This document shows, piece by piece, positions 43,505 to 54,071 of a DNA stretch of 64,000 bases. The stretch is from positions 7,890-71,889 of the forward strand of contig MU130079.1 of the NCBI GenBank assembly GCA_015039465.1. The letters run 5' to 3'. Origin of the DNA: Phlegmacium glaucopus (taxonomy: Eukaryota > Basidiomycota > Agaricomycetes > Agaricales > Cortinariaceae). Made by a program: the position numbers and the translations under genes. A model generated the notes under the pieces. That model saw nothing but the letters and a program-made list of their open reading frames with translations, had not been told where the DNA came from and ran no database searches. The first letter of the stretch is position 1; each line of letters opens with the position of its first letter.

Positions 43505-45208
43505 ATGTTGCATCACTATTCTCATTATCTACACAGCAATCAGGCTCCTTCTGAACACGAAGCTCGCGAAATAAAAGCACTCAGGATGAATCCTTTGGAA
43601 GAAATTTCAGTGGTAGATGCAGAGATCGAGCGAATTGAAAGCATCTTGGACTCCCTCAAACGAAAACGGACCAACATCCAAAATTCGATCGACGATTGCA
43701 ATACTGTCCTTGCTCCTATTCGTCGTCTATCCATGGATATTTTGGGCGTAATATTCATCTATTGCCTTGCCACGCATCGGAATCCAATTATGGACGCTTC
43801 AGAGGCACCCATCCTTCTCACTCATATCTGTCGTGATTGGAGATCGATCGCGTTGTCGACCCCGCGACTATGGTCCAAGATGTATATCCCTCTCTTGCAG
43901 GGAGTCACACAGTACCGGTATGAACCCTTATTGTCTATCCAGGATGGGGAGGATCGGATGGAAGCACGTTCTGAAGAGACGCAGAGGTGGTTGAGACTCT
44001 CCGGTGCCTGTCCTTTGTCGATCACGATGATTCCAGCTGGAGGCCTCGTCTCCCATCAACCACTGTTGGATGCCATTATACAATCATCTCGACGTTGGCA
44101 GCAATTTGAATTGGGACTCATTTCTCCTTATTCAGATGTATCCAAACGAATCCTCAGCCTTTCCGCAGACGATTTATGCATGCTTCGAGAGATACGACTC
44201 CATTCGACGGCCAACCCCAACCCGCAGGTGGACAAAGATCCGTGGCATCAGAGTGGCATTCTTACTGCCCAGGGATTACGCAGCATTTCCATTGCGCATA
44301 TCCACCCTAGCATATTTCCTATAGGCATCCCTCCAAACTGGAGGAATCTCCATCACTTATCCATCCATTCCCAGGTCCCTTTAGGACTCGCAGGTCAAAT
44401 GTTGAGTTGCTGTTGTAACCTCGTTTCCTGTCTTCTCGAAATCGAATGGGATAGCGGCGAGGATCCTAATGCCTCTATCACTGTTTCATCTTCTTCTCTT
44501 CCCCATCTTAAATTTCTATCGCTTCAAGGAGACCCCAACGGCTGTAGCCAATTATTCCGCAAATTAGAAGCGCCGTCCCTGCGCACTCTCGATTGTCGTG
44601 GAGAGTGTCCCAGTGAAAACGAGAGATCGGGCCTGTTTCATTTCCTTGATAGCATCAATTCGCTCAAAACTCTCGTGTTGGACAACCACCACCTCACGGG
44701 GGATAATGCATTAAAATGCAGCACCCTTACTCCTTCACTTTCGCATCTAGTTCTTGGTCAATCGCCTGAAGAACGATATATACGTTTGCTTCCATTCCCT
44801 CATCCTCATCCCGAACAAGTCACCTTGATGACTGCTCTCTACAAGATCAAATATCAACATTTCCCTGATTCTGCGCCGACTGTTCTTTTTCCATCGTTGG
44901 AAGTCTTTGAAGCATATTGTATTCCAAGCGTAACTGACGAAATCCTTTTGGCGTTCATCATGGCCAGAATCGACGCGACAAGGTCAAACACTGCCGTTTC
45001 AAAACTCAGAAGGGTCTTGATCCACTTCCCGAGGACCAGACAGACAGACATTGTACCTCAGGCTTTAGCCTACGCACAAGCAGCGGGGATTGAACTTGAA
45101 CTCGATCTGAGGTATTATACAGGAACCGAATTGGGAAAGGCTTGGTCGCCGTCGTATGGTCTGTCCGCTGGGGATACATCGTGGACATACCCCTTGTATG
45201 ATTATTGA
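43505..45208 (+). CDS. F-box/leucine-rich protein, array copy 1
   Basis: 567 residues from ATG 43505 (MLHHYSHYLHSNQ), intronless. An alternative start is the internal ATG at 43586 (MNPLEEISVV). N-terminal coiled coil (DAEIERIESILDSLKRKR), then F-box-like domain (IRRLSMDILGVIFIYCL ... ICRDWRSIALSTPRLWSKMY), then leucine-rich segments (PHLKFLSLQGDPNG, LEAPSLRTLDC, SLKTLVLDNHHLTG, SLSHLVLG, LFPSLEVFEAYCIPSVTDE) and IELELDLRYYTG near the end. F-box proteins connect substrates to Skp1-cullin-1 ubiquitin ligases; binding to Skp1 is inferred. The frame is intact. The upstream region lacks the TGACGTAAG site of the other copies. The next minus-strand gene is convergent, 633 bp downstream. Confidence 0.88.
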   Translation: MLHHYSHYLHSNQAPSEHEAREIKALRMNPLEEISVVDAEIERIESILDSLKRKRTNIQNSIDDCNTVLAPIRRLSMDILGVIFIYCLATHRNPIMDASEAPILLTHICRDWRSIALSTPRLWSKMYIPLLQGVTQYRYEPLLSIQDGEDRMEARSEETQRWLRLSGACPLSITMIPAGGLVSHQPLLDAIIQSSRRWQQFELGLISPYSDVSKRILSLSADDLCMLREIRLHSTANPNPQVDKDPWHQSGILTAQGLRSISIAHIHPSIFPIGIPPNWRNLHHLSIHSQVPLGLAGQMLSCCCNLVSCLLEIEWDSGEDPNASITVSSSSLPHLKFLSLQGDPNGCSQLFRKLEAPSLRTLDCRGECPSENERSGLFHFLDSINSLKTLVLDNHHLTGDNALKCSTLTPSLSHLVLGQSPEERYIRLLPFPHPHPEQVTLMTALYKIKYQHFPDSAPTVLFPSLEVFEAYCIPSVTDEILLAFIMARIDATRSNTAVSKLRRVLIHFPRTRQTDIVPQALAYAQAAGIELELDLRYYTGTELGKAWSPSYGLSAGDTSWTYPLYDY

Positions 45209-45841
45209 TCTTATATTTTTAGTTACAGGAGGAATGGAAAGTAATACTCTTCCTAACATCATGACCATATCGAGGTGGAATTTTTTTTATTCGTTAGTAT
45301 CCCCTCTTCAAAAGGTATGGCCAGTTGTAGCGAGTTTCGAGCTTGAAATCGCTAATATTCAGTATTTCTTCACTGCCCTATATGTGACTAAATTGGAGGG
45401 TGCTGCGTATAATATCGTCGTCACTATCCTTACCACATCTTTTGTTAAACGGTACCGAACTTCCACATAAATTTAAAGAGCAACAAAAGCTGAATGAATC
45501 TATCATAAAGTCTGGGTTCCACTACTACTGGAAGCGATAACCTTGCGGATGTTGGCTAGCCTCTTGGAGAGTCATCCGACGTCCTTCAGAACCGCCATAC
45601 ATTGTGACCCCCCCAATTATAAGAGACACGTAAAAAATCGATTCACTAAATAAGTACAGTAATGGAATACGCATGAAAATTTAAAATGAAACACGGTATC
45701 ATAAACATTTTTTATCAAAGTCATTAATATAATTTTATCTGGGTAAAAGTTAAGGAGTCTAATGAAGAAATCGTGCATTAAATAAATGCATAATTTCATG
45801 ATTGTCTTATGAATATAAATACCTTTAGATATTGACCAAGA
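45209..45841. other. Convergent spacer between F-box copy 1 and small ORF a
   Basis: AT-rich 3' region conserved in other units (for example TCTGGGTTCCACTACTACTG, TAATTATAAGAGACAC), with no ORF of its own that is kept between copies. It probably holds the 3' UTRs of both genes. Confidence 0.5.
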
Positions 45842-46165
45842 CTAGTGCTTTTTGGGCTGCGACATTGTGGGTCCACCGAAACCATACGATGAAGCAAGCT
45901 GCCCAAATGCGAGTTCGTAACCCTCCGGTGATCGTGCTTTTTGCGAGTCTGTTGGAGCATCGCAATTCTTGGATCGTGGAGGCACATATGACGAGTTCCT
46001 TAATTTTGAGGGTTTCTGAGAGGTGGAAGGGCCCGAAGGGGTGGAAGGTGCCTTTCCATTGAAACCGTATAGTGAGGACAGTGTGGCGAAAGCAGATGTC
46101 CAATATTTTTGAGGCGATTGTCTTTGTTTTGATTCAGAGGAAATCAGTGAAGTGGTTGATGACAT
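45842..46165 (-). CDS. Small conserved ORF a of the array (107 aa), unknown
   Basis: ATG at 46165 (MSSTTSLISSESKQRQSP), stop TAG at 45842. It has an internal duplicated motif: SAFATLSSLYGFNGKAPS near residues 24-41 and LAFGQLASSYGFGGPTMS near 85-102. The middle is Ser/Pro/Lys-rich (TSQKPSKLRNSSYVPPRSK) and the end is basic (QPKKH). No signal peptide or membrane segment is seen. The frame is intact in three of five visible copies (a, b, d), with mostly conservative differences, which suggests a real gene. A TATATAAG box lies about 100 nt upstream. The gene is convergent with F-box copy 1 and divergent from copy 2. Function unknown. Confidence 0.6.
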   Translation of the reverse strand: MSSTTSLISSESKQRQSPQKYWTSAFATLSSLYGFNGKAPSTPSGPSTSQKPSKLRNSSYVPPRSKNCDAPTDSQKARSPEGYELAFGQLASSYGFGGPTMSQPKKH

Positions 46166-46264
46166 TGTGGCCGATAAGAATATCTATTTGGGAGGATGAA
46201 AGATGTGAAAATAAACCGACTCTGGTGTTGGTAACGATGAGACTTACAAGAAAATAGTGCACGT

Positions 46265-46272
46265 CTTATATA
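46265..46272 (-). promoter_or_regulatory. TATA box of small ORF a
   Basis: TATATAAG on the minus strand, 100 nt before the ATG at 46165. The same GGTATATAA sequence sits at the matching place before ORFs b (near 48128), c (near 51350) and d (near 54502); before e (near 58376) it is AGTATATAA. Confidence 0.6.
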
Positions 46273-46555
46273 CCACTCGAATGTGGCCTCCATCACTCCG
46301 CGTATGAGTCATTTGAGAAAGGCATTGCAGTGTGGATATTCAAGTCGGCGTTAGGATTGCAGCACCGCAGTTGACTCAACTGTGCAGTACATTCTGAGTT
46401 AAAATAGGTTGACCTAATACAGGGTTCTGAATATTTGAATTTGAAGTTCGAGTCATATCTATTTTTATAAGTGTTATGATCGTACTGTTGGTCCTTGGAC
46501 GCTCCAGCGCGAGCAGCACGGAGTTGGACTATTCAAGCCCAGTCAAAATCGGACC

Positions 46556-46564
46556 TGACGTAAG
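46556..46564 (+). promoter_or_regulatory. TGACGTAAG (ATF/CREB-like) site before F-box copy 2
   Basis: TGACGTAAGGTAACA occurs 156 nt upstream of the copy 2 ATG and again at 48408-48416, 51629-51637, 55407-55415 and 58654-58662. The core TGACGTAA is the established binding word of fungal ATF/CREB-type bZIP factors. Conservation may simply reflect recent duplication. Confidence 0.45.
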
Positions 46565-46719
46565 GTAACAGCGCAACACCGGCAGATAACTCGTGATTTT
46601 TTTTCCCAAGTTACTGATGTGTAGTGGACAAGCAAGAGCGTCTTACTCTATTACTTTTCTTCCCAATCTAAAGCTCTACCTCAGTTTTATCCGCCAGAAT
46701 TACAGGACAAAATAAAATC

Positions 46720-47027
46720 ATGTTGCTTCACTTTTCTCATTATCTACACAACAATCAAGCTCCTTCTGAACACGAAGCTCGCGAAATAAAAGTACTCAGG
46801 ATGAATCCTTTGGAACAAATTTCAGTGGTAAATGCAGAGATCGAGCGAATTGAAAGCATCTTGGACTCCCTCAAACGAAAACGGGCCAACATCCAAAAAT
46901 CGATTGATGATTGCAATACTGTCCTTGCTCCTGTTCGTCGTCTATCCATGGATATTTTGGGCGTAATATTCATCTATTGCCTTGCCACGCATCGGAATCC
47001 AATTATGGACGCTTCAGAGGCTCCCAT
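46720..47027 (+). CDS. F-box/leucine-rich protein, array copy 2 (5' part; rest in gap)
   Basis: ATG at 46720 (MLLHFSHYLHNNQAPSEH). The coiled coil and first half of the F-box-like domain (VRRLSMDILGVIFIYCLATH, MDASEAP) are intact until the N run. The remaining ~1.45 kb of coding sequence and ~0.6 kb of 3' flank are not in the assembly. Whether the copy is functional cannot be judged. Confidence 0.8.
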
Positions 47028-47692
47028 NNNNNNNNNNNNNNNNNNNNNNNNNNNNNNNNNNNNNNNNNNNNNNNNNNNNNNNNNNNNNNNNNNNNNNNNN
47101 NNNNNNNNNNNNNNNNNNNNNNNNNNNNNNNNNNNNNNNNNNNNNNNNNNNNNNNNNNNNNNNNNNNNNNNNNNNNNNNNNNNNNNNNNNNNNNNNNNNN
47201 NNNNNNNNNNNNNNNNNNNNNNNNNNNNNNNNNNNNNNNNNNNNNNNNNNNNNNNNNNNNNNNNNNNNNNNNNNNNNNNNNNNNNNNNNNNNNNNNNNNN
47301 NNNNNNNNNNNNNNNNNNNNNNNNNNNNNNNNNNNNNNNNNNNNNNNNNNNNNNNNNNNNNNNNNNNNNNNNNNNNNNNNNNNNNNNNNNNNNNNNNNNN
47401 NNNNNNNNNNNNNNNNNNNNNNNNNNNNNNNNNNNNNNNNNNNNNNNNNNNNNNNNNNNNNNNNNNNNNNNNNNNNNNNNNNNNNNNNNNNNNNNNNNNN
47501 NNNNNNNNNNNNNNNNNNNNNNNNNNNNNNNNNNNNNNNNNNNNNNNNNNNNNNNNNNNNNNNNNNNNNNNNNNNNNNNNNNNNNNNNNNNNNNNNNNNN
47601 NNNNNNNNNNNNNNNNNNNNNNNNNNNNNNNNNNNNNNNNNNNNNNNNNNNNNNNNNNNNNNNNNNNNNNNNNNNNNNNNNNNNNNNNNNNN
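47028..47692. other. Assembly gap (665 N)
   Basis: In copies 1 and 3 the distance between the same flanking bases is about 2020-2025 bp. The gap is therefore about 1.36 kb too short, or copy 2 carries a large deletion. Confidence 0.85.
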
Positions 47693-47696
47693 AAGA

Positions 47697-48020
47697 CTAG
47701 TGCTTTTTGGGCTGCGACATTGTGGGTCCACCGAAACCATACGATGAAGCAAGCTGCCCAAAGGCGAGTTCGTAACCCTCCGGTGATCGTGCTTTTTGCG
47801 AGTCTGTTGGAGCATCGCAATTCTTGGATCGTGGAGGCACATATGACGAGCTCCTCAGTTTTGAGGGTTTCTGAGAGGTGGAAGGGGTGGAAGGGGTGGA
47901 AGGTGCCTTTCCATCGAAACCGTATAGTGAGGACAGTGTGGCGAAAGCCGATGTCCAATCTTTGTGAGGCGATTGTCTTTGTTTTGACTCAGAGGAAATC
48001 AGTGAAGTGGTTGATGACAT
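47697..48020 (-). CDS. Small conserved ORF b of the array (107 aa)
   Basis: ATG 48020 to TAG 47697. Same length and internal YGF repeat as ORF a, differing at a few residues (for example QSPHKDWTSAF, YGFDGKAPSTPSTPSTS). Located just right of the gap and divergent from F-box copy 3 (562 bp between start codons). Unknown function. Confidence 0.6.
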   Translation of the reverse strand: MSSTTSLISSESKQRQSPHKDWTSAFATLSSLYGFDGKAPSTPSTPSTSQKPSKLRSSSYVPPRSKNCDAPTDSQKARSPEGYELAFGQLASSYGFGGPTMSQPKKH

Positions 48021-48407
48021 TGTGGCCGATAAGAATATTTATTTGGGAGGATGAAAGATGATGTGAAGATAGACCGACTCTGGTGTTGGTTAGCGATGAG
48101 ACTTGCAAGAAAACAGTGCAAGTATTATATACCACTCGAATGTGGCCCTGATAACTCCGCGTATGAGTCATTTGAGAAAGGCATTGCAGTGTGGATATTC
48201 AAGTCATAGGCATTAGGATTGCAAGCACCGCAGTTGACTCAACTGTGCAGTACATTCGGAGGAGTTCTGAGCTGAAATATGGGCCTAATACAGGGTTCCT
48301 TGAAGTTCGAGTCATATCTATTTTTATGAAGTTATGATCGCACTGTTGGACGCTCCAGGGCGAGCAGCACGGAGTTGGACTATTTCAAGCCCAGTAAAAA
48401 TCGGACC

Positions 48408-48416
48408 TGACGTAAG
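48408..48416 (+). promoter_or_regulatory. TGACGTAAG site before F-box copy 3
   Basis: 166 nt before the ATG of copy 3, in the same sequence context (TCGGACCTGACGTAAGGTAAC) as at copy 2. Confidence 0.45.
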
Positions 48417-48581
48417 GTAACAAACAGCGCAACACCAGCAGATAACTCGTGACTTTTTTTCCCATGTCCAGTAGACCCTCAAGATGGACAAGCAAAGCGT
48501 CTATGGAGCGTCTTACTCTATTACTTTTCTTCCCAATCTACCTCAGTTTTATCCGCCAGAGTTACAGGACAAAATAAAATC

Positions 48582-50396
48582 ATGTTGCTTCACTTTTCTC
48601 ATTATCTACACAACAATCAAGTTCCTTCTGCACACGAAGCTCACAAAATAAAAGCACTAAGAATGAATCCTCTGGAACAAATTTCAGTGGTAGATGCAGA
48701 GATCGAGCGAATTGAAAGCATCTTGGACTCCCTCAAACGAAAACGGGCCAACATCCAAAAATCCATTGACGATTGCAATACTGTCCTTGCTCCTGTTTGT
48801 CGTCTACCCATGGATATTTTGGGTGTAATATTCATCTATTGCCTTGCCACGCATCGGAATCCAATTATGGACGCTTCAGAGGCTCCCATACTTCTCACTC
48901 ATATCTGTCGTGATTGGAGATCAATCGCTTTATCAATCCCTCGACTATGGTCCAAGATGTATATCCCTCTCTTGCAGGGAGTCACAGAGTATCGGTATGA
49001 ACCCCTATCGTCTATTCGGGATGGGGAGGATCGAATTGAAGCACGTTCTGAAGAGACACAGAGGTGGTTGAGACTCTCCGGTGCCTGTCCTTTGTCGATC
49101 ACGATAATTCCAGCTGGAGGCCCCATCTCCCATCAGCCACTACTGGATGCCATTATACAATCATCTCGACGTTGGCAGCAATTTGAATTGGGATTCATTT
49201 CTCCTGATTCGGATTTATTAAAGCGAATCTTCAGCCTTTCCGCAGATGATTTATGTATGCTTCGAGAGGTACGACTCCATTCAACGGACAACGCCAGCCT
49301 GGACACGGGCGAAGATCTGTGGCATCAGAGTGGCATTCTTACTGCGCAAGGATTACGCAGCGTTTCCATTGCGCACATCTACCCAGACATGTTTCCTATA
49401 GGCATCCCTCCAAACTGGAAAAATCTCCATCACTTATTCATCCATTCCTGGGTCGCCTTAGGACTTGCAGGTCAAATGTTGAGCTATTGTTGTAACCTCA
49501 TTTCTTGCCTTCTCAAACTCGAATGGGATAGCGGGGATCTTCCTAATGCCTCTATCACTGTTTCATCCTCTTTTCTTCCCCATCTTAAATTTCTATCGCT
49601 TCAAGGGGATCCCAATGGCTGTAACCAATTATTATGCAAATTAGAAGCGCCGTCCCTACGCACTCTCGATTGTCCTGGAGAATATCCTAGTGAATACGAG
49701 AAGTCTGGCCTGTTTCAGTTCCTTGAGAAGATCAATTTCCTCGAAACTCTCATGTTGGATAACCACCACCTCACTGGGGGTAGTGCGTTAAAATGCAGTA
49801 CCCTTGCTCCTTCACTCTCTCATCTGGTTCTTGGTCGATCGCCTGAAGGACGATTTATACCGATGCTTCCAGTCCTTCCACATCCCAAACAAGTCACCTT
49901 GATGACTGCTCTCTACAAGATCAAACATCAACACTTCCCTGATTCCATGCCGACTGTTCTTCTTCCATCATTAGAAATCTTTGAAGCATATTGTATTCCA
50001 AGCGTAACTGACGAAGTTCTTTTGGAATTCATCATGGCCAGAATCGACGCGACAAGGTCGAACACTGCCGTTTCAAAACTCAGAAGGGTCTTGATCCACT
50101 TCCCGAGGACCAGACAGATAGACATTGTACCTGAGGCTTTAGCTTACGCACAAGCAGCGGGGATTGAACTTGAACTCGATCTGAGGTATTATACAGGAAA
50201 CGAATTGTTAGATACTTGGTCGCCGTCTTTTGGTCTCTCTGCTGAGGGTACATCCCATCGTATGATTATTGATTTTATACTTTTAGTTACAGGCGGAATG
50301 AAAGTAAATGTAATACTCTTGCTAACGTTATGGTCATATCGATGTGGAATTCTGTATTCCTTAGTCTCCCCTCTTCAAAAGTATGGCCAGTTGTAG
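48582..50396 (+). CDS. F-box/leucine-rich protein, array copy 3 (altered C-terminus)
   Basis: 604 residues from ATG 48582. Coiled coil, F-box-like domain (VCRLPMDILGVIFIYCL, HICRDWRSIALSIPRLWSKM) and leucine-rich segments (SLETLMLDNHH-type) as in copy 1. Near the end a small deletion replaces the usual TSWAYPLDDY-stop (copies 4 and 5) with TSHRMIIDFILLVTGGMKV, so translation reads about 40 residues into what is 3' flank elsewhere and stops at 50396. The tail is hydrophobic by accident and may make this copy defective. Confidence 0.82.
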   Translation: MLLHFSHYLHNNQVPSAHEAHKIKALRMNPLEQISVVDAEIERIESILDSLKRKRANIQKSIDDCNTVLAPVCRLPMDILGVIFIYCLATHRNPIMDASEAPILLTHICRDWRSIALSIPRLWSKMYIPLLQGVTEYRYEPLSSIRDGEDRIEARSEETQRWLRLSGACPLSITIIPAGGPISHQPLLDAIIQSSRRWQQFELGFISPDSDLLKRIFSLSADDLCMLREVRLHSTDNASLDTGEDLWHQSGILTAQGLRSVSIAHIYPDMFPIGIPPNWKNLHHLFIHSWVALGLAGQMLSYCCNLISCLLKLEWDSGDLPNASITVSSSFLPHLKFLSLQGDPNGCNQLLCKLEAPSLRTLDCPGEYPSEYEKSGLFQFLEKINFLETLMLDNHHLTGGSALKCSTLAPSLSHLVLGRSPEGRFIPMLPVLPHPKQVTLMTALYKIKHQHFPDSMPTVLLPSLEIFEAYCIPSVTDEVLLEFIMARIDATRSNTAVSKLRRVLIHFPRTRQIDIVPEALAYAQAAGIELELDLRYYTGNELLDTWSPSFGLSAEGTSHRMIIDFILLVTGGMKVNVILLLTLWSYRCGILYSLVSPLQKYGQL

Positions 50397-50920
50397 AGAG
50401 TTTCGAGCTTGAAATCGCTAATCTTCAGTGCTTCTTGGCTGGCTTATGTGCATGCCTAACTTGAAGTGTGCGTATAATATCACCGTTACTATCCTTGCCA
50501 TATCGTTTGTTAAACAGTATTGAATTTCCACATATTGTTAAGGTTGCTAGATAATAAGAGCGAACAAAAACCGAACAAATCTACCACCCACTAAAGAGTC
50601 TGGGTTCCACTACTACTGAGAGCGATAACCAGATGTTGGCTAGCATTTTGTTATCCGATGTCCTCCAAAACTACCATGCATTGTGACTCCCCCTAATTAT
50701 AAGAGACACATAAGAGATCGAACCACTGAATCAATACAGTAATGGTATGTGCATAAAAATTTAAAATAAAACACAGTATCCATAAGAATTTTGTCGAAGT
50801 CATTTACAGCATATTGTCAGGGCAAAGGTCAAGGATTCTAATGAAGAAATCATGCATTAAGTAAATGCCAAATTCCATGATTGTGTTATAAGTATAAATA
50901 CCTTTAGATATTGACCAAGA
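50397..50920. other. Convergent spacer between F-box copy 3 and small ORF c
   Basis: Homologous to 45209-45841; no ORF kept between copies. Confidence 0.5.
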
Positions 50921-51243
50921 CTAGCGTTTTTTGGGCTGCGATATCGCGGGTCCGCCGGAACCATACGATGAAGCAAGCTGCCCAAATGCGAGTTCGTAAC
51001 CCTCCAGTGATCGTGTTTTTTGCACTGGTGGTGAGTCTGTTGGAGCATCGCAATTCTTGGACCGTGGAGGCACATATGACGAGGTCCTCAATTTTGAGGG
51101 TTTCTGAGAGGTGGAAGAGGTAGAAGGTGCCTTTCCATTGAAACCGTATAGTGAGGACAGTGTGGCGAAAGCCGATGTCCAATTTTTTGAGGCGATTGTC
51201 TTTGTTTTGATTCAGAGTAAATCAGTGGAGTGGTTGGCGACAT
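50921..51243 (-). pseudogene. Small ORF c of the array (frameshifted)
   Basis: ATG at 51243 and the stop position are preserved, but one base is missing in the T-run near 51181-51187 (CCAATTTTTTGAGG versus CCAATATTTTTGAGG in copy a). The reading frame therefore changes after QSPQK. Several other differences and an extra stretch near 51020-51035 set it apart. The most diverged of the five copies. Confidence 0.6.
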
Positions 51244-51628
51244 TGTGGCCGATAAGGATATTTATTTGGGGGGATGAAAGGTGATGTGGAAATTAACCGG
51301 CTCTGGTGTTGGTAACGATGAGACTTACAAGAAAACAGTGCACGTCTTATATACCACTCGAATGTGGCCTCCATCACTCCGCGTATGAGTCATTTGAGAA
51401 AGGCATTGCAGTGTGGATATTCAAGGTCGGCATTTAGGATTGCAGCACCGCAGTTGACTCAACTGTGCAGTACATTCGCGGGAGTTCTGAGGTGAAATAT
51501 GGGCCTAATACAGGGTTGCTTGGTATTTGAATTTGAAGTTCGAGTCATATCTATTTTTATGAATGTTATGATCGCACTGTTGGACGCGCTGGGGTGACGG
51601 ACTTCAACTTCAAGCTTCAAGCCCAGTC

Positions 51629-51637
51629 TGACGTAAG
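51629..51637 (+). promoter_or_regulatory. TGACGTAAG site before F-box copy 4
   Basis: About 90 nt before the copy 4 ATG; the spacing is shorter because the flank has a deletion (ACGTAAGGTAACACCTGCAG). Confidence 0.4.
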
Positions 51638-51727
51638 GTAACACCTGCAGATAACTCGTGACTTTTTTTCCAAGCAACTTTTACTCATTACTTTTCTTCC
51701 CAATCTACCTCAGTTTTAACTACAGTC

Positions 51728-53428
51728 ATGTTGTTTCACTTTTCTCATTATCTACACAACAATCAAGCTCCTTCTGAACACGAAGCTCGCGAAATAAAAG
51801 CACTCAGAATGAATCCTCTGGAAGAAATTTCAGTGGTAAATTCAGAGATTGAGTGAATTGAAAGCATCTTGGACTCACTCAAACGAAAACGGGCCAACAT
51901 CCAAAAATCGATTGACGATTACAATACTGTCCTTGCTCCTGTTCGTCGTCTATCCATGGATATTTTGGGCATAATATTCATCTATTGCCTTGCCACGCAT
52001 CGGAATCCAGTTATGGACGCTTCGGAGGCTCCCATACTTCTCAGTCATATCTGTCGTGATTGGAGATCGATCGCTTTATCAATCCCTCGACTATGGTCCA
52101 GGATGTATATCCCTCTCTTGCGGGGAGTCACAGAGTACCGGTATGAACCCCTATCGTCTATTCGGGATGGGGAGGATCGGATGGAAGCACATTCTGATGA
52201 GACGCAGAGGTGGTTGAGACTCTCCGGTGCCTGTCCTTTGTCGATCACAATGATACCAGCTGCAGGCCTCGTCTCCCATCAGCCACTACTGGATGCCATT
52301 ATACAATCATCTCGACGTTGGCAGCAATTTGAATTGGGATTCAGTTCTCCTGATTCGGATGTATCCAAGCGAATCTTCAGCCTTTCCGCAGATGATTTAT
52401 GTATGCTTCGAGAGGTACGACTCCATTCAATGGACAACCCCAGCCCGGACACGGGCGAAAATCTGTGGCATCAGAGTGGCATTCTTACTGCGCAAGGATT
52501 ACGGAGCATTTCCATTGCGCGCATCTACCCAGATATATTTCCCATCGGCATCCCTCCAAACTGGAAAAATCTCCATCACTTATTCATCCATCCCCAGGTC
52601 CCTTTAAGACTTGCAGGTCAAATGTTGAGTTGCTGTTGTAACCTCGTTTCCTGTCTTCTCAACATCGAATGGGATAGCGGCGATCTTCCTAATTCCTCTA
52701 TCACCGTTTCATCTTCTTTTCTTCCCCATCTTAAATTTCTGTCGCTTCAGGGGGGTTCCAATGGCTGTAACCAATTATTATGCAAATTAGAAGCGCCGTC
52801 CCTACGCACTCTGGATTGTCCTGGAGAATATCCTCGTGAATACGAGAAGTCCGGCCTGTTTCAGTTCCTTGAGAGGATCAATTTCCTCGAAACTCTCATC
52901 TTGGATAACTACCGCCTCTCCGGGGGTAGTGCATTAAAATGTAGTACCCTTGCTCCTTCACTCTCTCATCTGGTTCTTGGTCGATCGCCTCACGAACGAT
53001 ATATACGTTTGCTTCCAGTCCTTCCACATCCCAATCAAGTCACCTTGATGACTGCTCTCTACAAGATCAAACATCAACACTTCCCTGATTCTACGCCGAC
53101 TGTTCTTTTTCCATCATTAGAAATCTTTGAAGCATATTGTATTCCAAGCGTAACTGACGAAGTTCTTTTGGAATTCATCATGGCCAGAATCGACGCGACA
53201 AGATCGAACACTGCCGTTTCAAAACTCAGAAAGGTCTTGATCCACTTCACGAGGACCAGACAGACAGACATTGTACCTCAGGCTTTAGCTTACGCACAAG
53301 CAGCGGGGATTGAACTTGAACTCAATCTGAGGTATTATACAGGAACCGAATTGGGAAATACTTGGTCGCCGTCGTATGGTCTCTCTGCTGAGGGTACATC
53401 GTGGGCATACCCCTTGGATGATTATTGA
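51728..53428 (+). pseudogene. F-box/leucine-rich protein, array copy 4 (nonsense codon)
   Basis: ATG 51728 (MLFHFSHYLHNNQAPSEH) starts the usual N-terminus, but EIERIES reads EIE-stop-IES: TGA at 51854-51856 where other copies have CGA, a CpG transition. After it the frame is open to 53428 with the full F-box-like domain (RRLSMDILGIIFIYCL, ICRDWRSIALSIPRLWSRM) and leucine-rich part ending TSWAYPLDDY. A shortened protein without the coiled coil is conceivable only if translation restarts; no suitable early ATG precedes the F-box core except the one in LSMDILG. Confidence 0.8.
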
Positions 53429-54071
53429 TTTTATACTTTTAGTTACAGGCGGAATGAAAGTAAATGTAATCCTCTTGCTAACCTCATGGCCATATCGATG
53501 TGAAGTTTCGTATTCGTTAGTTTCCCCTCTTCGAAGGATATGGCCAGTTGTTGTGAGTTTCGAGCTTGAAGTCGCTAATACTCAGTGCTTCTTGACTGGC
53601 CTATATGCATATATACTAACTTGAAGTGTGCTGCGTATGATATCATCATCGCTATCCTTCTACCGAACTTCAACATAATTTGTTAAGGTTGCTACATAAA
53701 TTTATAGAGCAACAAAAGCTGAATGAATCTATCATAAAGTCTAACTTCCACCACTACTGAGAGCGATATCCTTGTGGATATTGGCTAATCCCCCGGAGAG
53801 TCATCCGATATCCTCCAGAACCGCCATACATTGCGACTCCCCCTAATTATAAGAGACACATAAAAGATCGAATGACTAAATAAGTACAGTAATGGAATAC
53901 GCATAAAAATTTAAAATAAAACACGGTATCATAAACATTTTTAATCAAAGTCATTAATATAATTTTGTCTGGGTAAACTTTAAGGAGTCTAATGAAGAAA
54001 TCGTGCATTAAATAAATGCAAAATTTCATGATTGTCTTATGAATATAAATACCTTTAGATATTGACCAAGA
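53429..54071. other. Convergent spacer between F-box copy 4 and small ORF d
   Basis: Same arrangement and similar sequence as the spacer at 45209-45841. No supported gene. Confidence 0.5.

Noticed and set aside
43227..43505. 92-codon ORF before F-box copy 1
   Set aside because: It lies in the promoter region shared with copy 6, where the frame is not kept.
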